Assembly (NCBI RefSeq): GCF_932526225.1
Contig: NC_064043.1
Span: 4,455,501 to 4,519,500, forward strand
Direction of reading: 5' to 3'
Length of the DNA: 64,000 bases
From: Nematostella vectensis
Lineage: Eukaryota; Cnidaria; Anthozoa; Actiniaria; Edwardsiidae
Shown here: in pieces, positions 12,301 to 22,000 of the stretch
Numbering within the stretch: position 1 is the stretch's first letter
Layout: every line of letters starts with the position of its first letter
The notes under the pieces: model-generated
Databases searched by the model: none
The model's input: the letters and a program-made list of their open reading frames with translations, nothing else
What the model was told of the DNA's origin: nothing
Translations under genes and position numbers: made by a program

Positions 12301-15300
12301 GTTTCCGTCAGACCTCCGGAAGTAAACTGGTGGCAATGCGGCTTTAACTTAATTCTTATCTTTAGCCGCGTGTCTCGCACTTGGGTCGCAAGTGTAAACA
12401 CGAGTAAATACAGCGAAATCAATCCAACCTGAGATGATTTTCCAAAATAACTTGGTAGAAATTGAGGCTATGATTAAATATGCAGTTATTAAATCGTGAA
12501 TCGGGCCTTCAACTGCACAAATAACATGGATCTGAGAGCTGGAATCTCAAATTCAAGATGGCGGCCATGACACAGTTTCACACCTGTCAACCTCCGAAAA
12601 TCTCAAGGCTTGAGAAATTTTGGGGGGGAGGGAAGGGGTATATTAATTTTGGGGGGAGGGGTGGGGTATATTAATTTTTTGGGGGGAGGGGTGGGTTTAA
12701 CCTTGCAGGCGCTTGCCGTATAGAAAGCTCCATGAACAGATCCACTTATAGATCTCACAAGGGTGTTAGATAAATTGTGCTACGCAAGGGAATTATTGTT
12801 TCGAATATCTTAATGGAAAATAGGTAAAATGCCGATTTTTTATAGAATAATTTTTCGGAAGGGATAAAAATCGCTAAAAAGCGGGAGATTTGGTGCTGAA
12901 CGCAGGAGAGCGGGAGAAGAGGTCCAAAATCTTAACACATCCTAATCCTAATGCGGGAGAGTTGACAGGTATGCAGTTTTAAATTATGCAAAAGCTTTTG
13001 GTAACTGTGTAAGAAAAAGGCTTTAGTAAGGTCGCAATCAATACACTAAAATAAGAAGTATCGCCCGTGGGGCAAGGGTTCTTGGGAATTGCATTGTGCA
13101 AATCGCGAGACGACAGAAAAAAAAAAACAGTTGCATTTTATGGCTGGGCTACCACAGGTATCTTTCAGTATATCTTTTTTTTGTATATATTTAACTATTT
13201 GAGCAAATAAAAAATGGGGGTAACCGAATTCGTTTCTCTGTCAAAGAGATTTTAAGTAAAAAATGTGCGCATTTTGCTTTGTTTTCTTGTACAACTGTGG
13301 CGCGGGCACACTTAATACCGGAAAATTCAAATAAACAGCGTGCGTAACTATGCGAAGAAGGGGTGCGCAGTGCAATTCAAGGGAATTACCTTAAACTGTT
13401 GCTGTACCCCCAACTGTGTGTGTATTTGTATGTTTTCTTCTCAATTTCCTCTTAATCGTATGCTTGTTAAGGTGTAAATAAGTGCTTATTATGCAATATC
13501 TGACAGGGAGGTCTTTTTTTCCTTTTTTATATTTCTTTCACTGCCTTTTTCCAGTGAATTTTAGAATTGTGGTCAATGCTATAAGGACTTATATAAATAC
13601 AGTAACAATTTCAAGCTGAAATTCCAATGGAGGGATTACCTTTGACCTTGACATATTCCATGTCTTTATTGACAACTAAAGCCAGGTTGCTAGGTAATGT
13701 CCAAGGCGTGGTTGTCCAGGCAATCATGCTGACGTCAGGGCTCTCATCAAGAGGAAAACTGACAAACACTTTTCATAGGGAAAAAAGGAAAAAAAAAACT
13801 ATATGCCTTTATATGTTAAATATAAACAAAAATAACTTCACTTGAAATTTTACAGCTGAATAAAAAATTTTTGTGTGAATTTTCTTTAGTGAATTTGAAA
13901 TCCTTGCTTTGTGATGAAATACTCTTTTTAATGTTTGTTTTTATTTACTATGCTGTGTGCTCTAATCCAAAAGAGAGACATGGGCAAATGTGTCTCAATC
14001 ATAATCAGCCTTGATCCTTTGACAATCCTTTTCTAACTGACAATTAGGCATTGGTGAGTATCAAGCATACACCTACGTATTTCAAAAAACCTTGCCAGTG
14101 CAAACAACAAATGACAGTTCCACAACTAAAGATACCATGAGTCTCATATTTTAACCAAATGCAGATGTATGGCAATGGTACCACTGGGCCCACTTAAAAG
14201 TATGTTCTAAAAGCACCCTTTGCCTGTAATGTTTGCACTGGCAACATTTCTTTTATTAATTAGGTGTGTATACCTGCAGGGTCCTGTACTTCTTTGTAGT
14301 TCTGGTTCGACTCAAAGTTTGAGAGTGGAGTGTTACACACAGTTGAGTAAGGCATGACCTAAAGAAGAACATATAAAGAAGAACATATGAGTCTCAAGTG
14401 TTCATGATAATCTGGTAATGTTTGTGGTGATTCTTGTGAATATTGTTGATGTTTTTTTTTATAATAACTTAAAGGCAGAATTGGTAATGTAATCGTACAT
14501 GTCATATACTTTAAATAAGATGTAAGAAAACATCTATATATAAGAATCTGGGTACCTTAAATCCCCGGTATACCATATTCTTCTCATGAAGCTGCTTGAA
14601 AACCCACCTGAAAAGGAAACAATGCATATGATGCTAGTGTCTAAATGAAAATAAAACAAGTGCAAAACCTTGATAGCTGTTTACCAGACAGTCTCCATGA
14701 ACCACGGGTAGAGTGTCTTGTAGTCATTCTCAAAATCAATCCATCTTCCAAGTCTACTCACGATTCGCTGCAAGGTTGACAAAAATATTTATCAATTTTG
14801 AAGAATCAAGATGAAGAAGTCCAGAAGTGAAAATAAAAACCATATGAGATAACTGGAACACTGCACTTTTTCATTACACATTGTGTACAAAACTAAATCT
14901 AACAAACCTCCCAATCTGTTGAATATCTCATGACGATTTTCCGGCATTCATCATTATATTTGGCAATACCCATCTTTGCCACATCATCTGGACCCTAGAA
15001 ACAAAACACATTAACAGTTTTAATTCATCTGAGAAAAAAATTCATCTGAGAAAAAATGCTTTCACAGTGTACTGTATTTATCAAATCCAAAGTAAATATA
15101 ACAGTTGACTATTTTACCTTTATATTTAACTTTTGGTCAATTTCATACTCCTGAAAAATTGATTTAAAAAAATTCAATAGTCAAACCTTTGCAAAATGTC
15201 AGCAACAAAAGAATTGGCATTTTTGTAAATGAATCACATACCACAGGAAGCCCATGACAATCCCAACCAAATCTTCTCTCCACATGATAACCTGTTTGGT

Positions 15301-16378
15301 GGGCATAACGTGTCACAATGTCCTAGAAGATCAAGCAAATTATTTATGAACAATTTGTAATTCTTTAGCAAACTAAGCCAAATAAATCTCTACCTTGATT
15401 GTTCCTGCTAGAATATGACCATAATGTGGTAATCCTGTGGCAAAGGGTGGACCATCATAAAAAGTGTACCTAAAACAGAAATATCAAGAATTAGTGAACA
15501 AAGGCAATTACATGTATCTAATTATAATTGGTGAGGATATGATATTTTGTTGATGAAGCACAAATTTAAAAAGCAAAAGTACCTGATTCTTTAACTGATA
15601 GTGAAATGATGATTGATGATGGTGATGAAAATGATGGTTGTCATGATGGTGGCATAGCTGTCAACTCTCCCGCATTAAGTGGGAGTCTCAAGATTTTGAA
15701 CCTTTTCTCAAGCCTTATTTTCTTAAAAACATCCATACATATACTTTTCTTCTACATTAGCTATCTTGGCACTTCTGATACATTCACTGTATTTTCTCAA
15801 TATTTTTCCTCAAGCGAGGTTGACAGCTATGTGGTGGTGATAATGATAGAAATAATGATGATAGCGATTTCTATGATGATGATGATTATGATGATGATGA
15901 TGATTTTTATCTAATGGTGATGACAATGGGTGGTAATGTTACTTTGGTGGTGGTAATATCGTGATGATGATCATAGTCATCACAAAGTGAAAGCAGTCGT
16001 GGTGGGAATGGTTATGATACCAAAAGCAATGACAACAAAATGTGGAGTTACAATAGCTCTAACAGAAGTCTCTCTAATAAGTAGTAGTCTCTGTGCCATC
16101 GTAAATATGACTATATTAGGTAATCTTTTTTTAAGTTAAATGGATTTCTATTATTTCAATATTTAACGTTAGCCTGACCTTAAACCCAAGCGTAGCACCT
16201 TACAATATCCTCTTTTACAATGCATTTGATTTATTTAATTCAATAAAACACGGACTAACCTTGGACGGCCCTCAGATTGCCGTAATGAGGACTTGAATGC
16301 GTCGAGCTTTTTCCACAGTTCCAATATTTTTTCCTCTTCTTTCGGGAAATTGTGCTGCTCAGATACTGCGGAAGCCAT
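351..16378 (-). CDS. IARS1: cytoplasmic isoleucyl-tRNA synthetase, 5' 21 exons (3' part off window)
   Basis: Charges tRNA-Ile in the cytosol (class I synthetase). Coding exons in transcript order: 16378-16260, 15469-15394, 15322-15242, 15150-15118, 14994-14908, 14767-14685, 14607-14556, 14358-14274, 13768-13640, 9177-9090, 8897-8837, 8754-8659, 8385-8171, 7633-7535, 7119-6993, 6839-6766, 6494-6405, 5770-5666, 5188-5102, 4735-4652, 495-351. All borders are AG/GT and all phases agree, giving 2016 nt, or 672 codons without a stop. The class I signatures are present: HYGH (residues 55-58) and KMSKR (600-604). [11 protein letters not shown] and [13 protein letters not shown] lie between them and match the editing/Rossmann regions of eukaryotic IleRS. 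Eukaryotic enzymes are about 1260 aa, so the anticodon-binding half lies left of base 351. The start chosen is ATG at 16378; an in-frame ATG at 16531 would add 51 residues. Confidence 0.95.
475..626. repeat. 76-bp tandem duplication spanning the IARS1 exon 21 acceptor
   Basis: Copy 1 (475-550) and copy 2 (551-626) differ at about three bases. Each contains the last intron bases, the CCCAG acceptor and the first 21 bases of the exon, read on the minus strand. The upstream acceptor (exon edge at 571) would be met first by the spliceosome. Splicing there would add a few residues and then an in-frame TGA at 543-541. The acceptor at 495 gives the conserved protein. Confidence 0.85.
496..4651 (-). 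other. large IARS1 intron (4.2 kb), no gene seen
   Basis: This AT-rich intron lies between exons 20 and 21. ORFs in it are short and lack recognisable domains. It holds the duplicated acceptor at its 3' end and a degenerate, roughly 235-bp two-copy repeat at about 3905-4330 (shared words such as ttgaatttggtaaataaag). I see nothing else definable. Confidence 0.6.
4787..5083. repeat. about 61-bp degenerate tandem repeat in IARS1 intron
   Basis: About five imperfect copies share the words aatatcactagtggtaaaag and cacacatacttattatg. The array lies in the intron between exon 19 (5102) and exon 20 (4735) and occupies most of it. Confidence 0.8.
9752..11088 (+). mobile_element. 5'-truncated CR1/L2-like non-LTR retrotransposon, reverse-transcriptase remnant
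   Basis: The translated plus strand shows the RT block [13 protein letters not shown], then INDVP, then the catalytic FADD box (about 9880-10015), followed by the thumb/C-terminal region to the stop near 10843. Two frameshifts break it: one missing T in the cttacatt stretch near 9957, and one extra T in the T-run at 10619-10626. The 3' end has an aataaa-like signal followed by four copies of ttga (about 11063-11086), the kind of short tandem tail known for CR1/L2 elements. The endonuclease domain is absent. The 5' junction (9752-9830) is a fold-back with arms of about 30 bp. It lies antisense in an IARS1 intron. Confidence 0.85.
12107..12347. mobile_element. 241-bp TTAA-flanked MITE (family A, copy 1)
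   Basis: The ends are near-perfect inverted repeats beginning TTAAAGCCGCATTG and continuing through CACCAGTTTACTTCCGG. A TTAA at each end fits piggyBac-type target choice. A second copy of the same family is at 33592-33841. No transposase is encoded. Confidence 0.85.
12579..12974. mobile_element. probable non-autonomous inverted-repeat element
   Basis: The outer edges read cacctgtcaac on the left and gttgacaggt on the right. A related short element with the same gtcaactctcccgc-type end is at 15653-15831. It encloses a G-rich tandem stretch at about 12617-12693. Exact borders are uncertain. Confidence 0.5.
15653..15831. mobile_element. 179-bp MITE inserted in a GAT/GGT microsatellite
   Basis: Perfect 13-bp terminal inverted repeats, catagctgtcaac and gttgacagctatg, are flanked on both sides by tggtgg, a possible target duplication inside the surrounding (gatggt)-rich microsatellite at about 15601-15980. 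It sits in the first IARS1 intron. Confidence 0.75.
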
Positions 16379-16826
16379 GTCAGATTCTCCCGCAGACAAC
16401 GAGGAGCAGACTCGAGGAACCACTACCTGAATCTGTGGTGTTTTCAAAGCTCTAGCAGTCCTCAAACAATTCCTAAAGATTGGCCAACTTCTACCACATG
16501 GATTTCTGATCATTACATCAGCCACCGGCAACTCATTTTTCTCAGGCGTTCCTGGAAAGCCAGGCGCATGCTGCCCTTCGGAAATTAGAAGAACCTCGGA
16601 AAAACTTCGGAAAGATCAGACTTTTCCCCTAATTAAAAAAGTTTATCACCATAATAAAAACAGAAAAAGATCGGTCGGGGAATATATTTTTTGGCAGCCT
16701 TTGACTGTATTTTTTTGGTTGACTGCTCTTCAGGTTGAGTTCAGGTTGTTTCGGACGAGTCTCGTGAATTATTCGGGCTCACCCGAGACTCTTTTCCCAC
16801 CATGCACTGCTATCTTGTTATTCAAG
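16379..16826. promoter_or_regulatory. shared bidirectional promoter of IARS1 and NDUFA5
   Basis: The 448 bp between two divergent start codons (IARS1 minus, NDUFA5 plus) must hold both promoters. I see no obvious TATA box close to either start. A hairpin pairs gagtctcg (16757-16764) with cgagactc (16784-16791). The sequence caagatggcggc at 16823-16834 matches the known YY1 core motif and contains the NDUFA5 start codon. Expression control is inferred. Confidence 0.6.
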
Positions 16827-18716
16827 ATGGCGGCCTACTTGAAAAGAGTGAGTAACAATATTTGATAATTATTTTGATCCACACTGCTTGAATTAAAGGA
16901 AAATATCATGATATCACGAAGAAATTCAATGAAATATTCCCTTCATTTCAGATTGTCACGCTATATCGAACTCATTTGTTGATCTCGAAGGGTTTTTTCT
17001 CTAAGGGAAAACTAATGTGTTGCTCGATGTGATTTTGCTCGTAACTCGTATTACTTATATACTTATTAACACTATTCTTCTTTACAAAGTCGACAGGGCT
17101 TGTCGGTCTTGCCGTAGCTAAGGCACCACGAGAGGTATGTAGCTAGAAAAACTTGAATCAACATTTTTCATGTTCGAAGAACATCTAAAAAATAGTAATT
17201 TTGTTGTGCAAGTCTAACTTTTACACTAATGGTTTTTCATCAGGCCTTGATAGGATTGTACCAGAAGACTCTGGGTGTTCTTGATAAAATGCCAAGAGAT
17301 GCTGCTTACAGAGTGCACACAGAGCAAATTACCAAGCACAGACTCAGCATTGTAGAGCAGGTTAGAGTTTTTTTGATGGTGTGCACATACCCATAACAAA
17401 TCCACTTAAACCAATATGTGAGACAGAGGAAAAAAATGGCATGAAATTTTCCAATTCTCGACATATAAGCTCAAGATTCCACATACAAGGAGTTCCTCTG
17501 ACCAAAAGCTTAATTCCAAATTTTAAAGAAATTTTGAAGATATGAAATTTAGATATAAGCGACCAAAGTTTACTTAATTTCTGATCAGAGCCCGGCTTCT
17601 CCCTAAAAATGAGTAGAATTCATAGTTTGAACATTTGAAAATTGCACTTCAAGCCTCATATCTCAAAGACGAATCCATTAGAAAAAAAAAATACTTTTTG
17701 ATATGTTGGTTTACATAACATAAGGAACCTCTATGCAAAAATTCAAGCTTACCAAACTTAACCAGACCTTATTTTGGGAAAACTTGCCATTTTTTTGCTC
17801 TGTCAACATGTGACAGTTCTTGCGAAAACAAAACTTGTGAACTTGCAGTTCTGCGGAATAAAAACAGAAGGCATGCAGTGGTGAAGCATAAAAATGGTAT
17901 ACTAATGAAACCATGTTTTGTTTTCGTGTGAACCATTACAAATGCTCCTTCCTTGATATGGATATCTCAAGTTACTGCCCCCCCCTTTTCTAAGTTGAGA
18001 CCTATGTTCATCTGTCCTCATTTGAATTAAAATAGGATGGCAATGGAAATTATCAGCTTAAATGTTCTGAATCATACCAAAAACACCCTCTTAGAGTCAA
18101 GAAGAGTAAATAAGAGTGTTTAAGATCTATGCACCGGCTAGAGTCGATACATGCCCATACAATTGAACATGCCTCATGGGGCATCCTATTGTTGGCTTCT
18201 TGTCCTCTCATTGCAGATATAAATGAAACCTGATTATGATAACTGCAAACTTGTTGGAAAATTTACATTCGCGCTTATTCTATATACTGTAGGAAACTGA
18301 CATTGAAGCCTTAGAAAAGAAGTTGAAAGCCGGCCAAGTGGAAGAGGTCATCAGACAGGTGAGTCATTGGAGTCTACTGAGGTGTTGTGTTCAGGTGAAA
18401 AAAAAAATGCGTCCTTATAATACCGTGTTTAAAGAAAAAAAAACTATACAAAGAAATTATACAAGGACAGGTAAATTTGTGGGTTTTACCATTTCTTTTC
18501 AAACTTTAGCCACCCTGGGTCTGGTACTGGTTTAGATTAAGTAAAACTATACCTAACTCTCTTGTAAAGTAAACCACTCTCACTTGTGGTGTATTTTTTT
18601 CTTTTGGCGTACAGGCAGAAAATGAACTGTCCTTGGCAGAGAAGATGAGGGTGTGGAAACCATGGGAACCACTACAAACTCCACCACCTGTGGGCCAGTG
18701 GAAATGGCCGATTTAA
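16827..18716 (+). CDS. NDUFA5: NADH dehydrogenase (ubiquinone) 1 alpha subcomplex subunit 5
   Basis: Accessory subunit of mitochondrial complex I, located in the matrix arm. The five coding exons are 16827-16847, 17090-17134, 17244-17360, 18293-18358 and 18615-18716, with every junction in phase 0. The product is 116 residues, the same length as the vertebrate protein. Diagnostic stretches are LVGLAV near the N-terminus, LYQKTLGVL, the long helical hairpin ([20 protein letters not shown]), and the C-terminal WKPWEPL and GQWKWPI that end the family. The start is unambiguous because only seven codons precede the first intron. The gene is head to head with IARS1 and appears intact. Confidence 0.95.
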
Positions 18717-19060
18717 ACTTATTATTGGGTGATAAAGGTTTTTTTTTGCTTTCTTCGTTTGTATGATACTGTGTGAACAATGAAGTTTAGAGAATAAGAT
18801 TTTATCTTTTTTCCCATAATCTTATGAATGACTTCTTGTGACAACTTCTAATACTAATTAAAATGAGTTTTCATCAGTATTGGTAATTTTATGCTTCACT
18901 TATCATTTTTAACTACAGTGTTAATTGACAGCATCTAAACGGAAGTAACATGACTTTTACAAAAAAATATTAATATGTTTGATATAATTTGGGGATAAAA
19001 TATCTACATTATTCAGTTAAGACTATAGTGCTATATTTTTAGGTGCTGTTAATGTTTAAG

Positions 19061-22000
19061 TCATTCAATGCTCGGGATAGGCTCAAACAGTAGTCTGAAG
19101 TGGGATGTTATGCGGCATGGCTGCTTCATCCTCCTAATTGTGGGGGTAGTTATGGTAGTTTTGCTGCTTTCACTGATCTGGGGTGCCCTGTGCCTTATTC
19201 CCCTAGGGGAATGATTATCGGTACTTAAATGCAATCTACTCTCCAAATTTGCATACACGGGTCTGTCAATAAGTGATCGAATAGTCTGCCCATCCAACGC
19301 AGGTCTATCTTTGAAGCTGATTCCTCTGGTTATCCCACTTGGACTATTGGGCTCACAAGCGTCGTCAGTCTTTGTGAGTTGTGTGGTTGTGAGTGCATGG
19401 AAGCCTGGTGGAGGTCTCATGGGCTTAGTACCTTTGGTAGGAACTGAGCTGCACTGGTTCCCTTTCTCTTTTGTGCTAGAAGTGCTGGTGTCTTTTGTCG
19501 ATATGTAATCCATATCATCGCTTTCAACACTAGGAGTAGGGTTGTTTGAAAGTGGTATTGGTGTTAGCTTAACATTGCTGAATATCTCTGCCAGTTCCTC
19601 TGTGCTACTGCCCAGTACACTAGAGGGGGAGGGGCTACCATGCTGACGAGGTGTATAATTGCTAGGTTCTGCAGCACAGACGCTAGCGTAAGAACTTTTT
19701 AAAGGTCCTTTAATCGTTGCCATTCTTACATTGTCATCCTTTCTTTGGCCACTTTGAAATGCAGATTTTTGATCTGGAACCCAGTTCTGGCTGGAAGGCA
19801 TGTTCCCAAAATTGGAATTAAAGTTAGTCCCCAGTGGTGTACTGCGCATGCGTGGGTTGCTCATATTGACAGGCATATTATACTGTGGTCCCATCACAAG
19901 GGACATATCTTGGTGCATATGAACCTGTCCCCCACATGTAGAGTTATAAACCAATGGTCCATGATTATATTGCACTCCTGGGCCCCCCAGGAACGAATGG
20001 CTTTGATTAACAAACTCCTGTCCTTGTATCATAGACATTATAAACTGTGAAGGAGTTAGTGGAACACCATTCGACGGTCCATATTGCTGATATTGTGCAC
20101 CTTGGTGGTTGTACACATATCCAGGGGGGATATTATTATACCCAGGGTAGGGTTGCTGGCCTTGGATGTATGGTATCGCTGGGTAGCCTGTGCTGGCTTG
20201 GTTACGTATTCCTGTTGTAGTCCCTACCATGTTCGTGTTGGGTGCTGTCCATTGTGGGTATGGGTGTGTCAGGGGATGCTGAATGCAACTTACTAGTTGT
20301 GGCGGATGCTGCAAAAGAAATGAAATACTGGGAAATAATTCCTTATTCCAAGAAGATCTTATACCTTTTTTAATTTTACTTAATGACCATTGAATATCTG
20401 TCATCCATTTTTTATGTTTAAAGATTATAAACTTATTATAATCAAGTTTTCCTGCAATTCGTTTGATAATGTTTAACCAGTATTTTCAGGGGCAGGTCCA
20501 GGATTTCAAAATAGGGGGTGGATAATGGTCGGATTGACGGCTAATAACTGATCCAGTGGTTCTTGGTAGGTCACATAGATCTAACAATGCTTCACGCTGA
20601 ATTGGATTTGTTGCATCAGCAAAGTCAAGCAGGCGATGGCAAATGGACAGTATCTTCTCCGTAGTTTCTTCAAACAAAGTGACTTTTCATTTTTTTTTTT
20701 TTTGCTCAAAAAGGGGGTGCATATCCACCCCCCTGTTTCCACCCCTGATTTTGTCCAAATCGAGGCTCACAACTTTATCGTACCTTGAGGCCTGGGTACC
20801 GTGGATAGTTCATATTGAGTGGGGCCTGGGGACCACTGTAACCAGCAATACCAGTAAACGCGGTCTGCTTACTCCCGCTTGGCGCATGTGAAGACACCAC
20901 TCCCCTGTTAAAGTAGAGAAGCTCACCTGCGACCTGTATGCAAAACACCAACAGCCATTGTTAGAGAACTACACCCTTCTTAGTCCAGTACCTGAGCTGC
21001 CCTCTTATTTATTTATTTGTTTGTTTGTTTGGTTGGTTTTCCACCAGTTACTGGTGCGGAAGGCACAACAGAGCTAGGCTCCAAATCAAGTGCCCCCTTG
21101 ACTCTATTGTCTCCTACGGTCTACCGATCTCCAACGATTCACCTAGCTCTCCTCCGCCTCAGGTCTACCAATCTCCTACGATTCACCTAGCTCTCCTCCG
21201 CCTCCGGTCTTCCTTTCTCCTACAATTCACCTAGCTCTACTCCGCCTCCGGTCTAGCTATCTCATACGATTCACCTAGCTCTACTCCGCTTCCGGTCTAC
21301 CTATCTTCTACGATTCACGTAGCTTTACTCCGCTTCTGGTCTACCAATCTTCTAGGATTCACCTAGCTCTATTTCCCTCTGGTCTTCCTATCTCCTACGG
21401 TCTACCTATCTCCTACGGTCTACCTATCTCCTACGATTCACCTATCTCTATTCCCCTCCGGTATTCCTATCTCCTACGGTCTACCTATCTCCTACGATTC
21501 ACCTAGCTCTATTCCCCTCCGGTATTCCTATCTCCTACGGTCTACCTATCTCCTACGATTCACCTAGCTCTATTCCCCTCCGGTATTCCTATCTCCTACG
21601 GTCTACCTATCTCATACGGTCTACCTATCTCCTACGGTCTACCTATCCCCTCCGGCATTCCTATCTCCTACGGTCTACCTATCTCCTACGGTCTACCTGT
21701 CCCCTCCGGTATTCCTATCTCCTACGGTCTACCTATCTCCTACGGTCTACCTGTCCCCTCCGGTATTCCTATCTCCTACGGTCTACCTGTCCCCTCCGGT
21801 ATTCCTATCTCCTACGGTCTACCTATCTCCTACGGTCTACCTATCTCCTACGATTCACCTATCTCTATTCCCCTCCGGTATTCCTATCTCCTACGGTCTA
21901 CCTATCTCCTACGATTCACCTAGCTCTATTCCCCTCCGGTATTCCTATCTCCTACGGTCTACCTATCTCATACGGTCTACCTATCTCCTACGGTCTACCT

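Larger units (their letters stand above)
9178..13639 (-). other. 4.5-kb IARS1 intron loaded with mobile elements
   Basis: This intron separates exons 9 and 10. It carries the LINE remnant (9752-11088), a TTAA MITE (12107-12347), a second inverted-repeat element (about 12579-12974) and plain AT-rich sequence. No host exon is visible; the residues on either side join in phase across it. Confidence 0.7.

Noticed and set aside
15606..15914. 102-codon ORF rich in Met/Asp/Ile
   Set aside because: A translation of the GAT microsatellite and an inserted MITE within an IARS1 intron.
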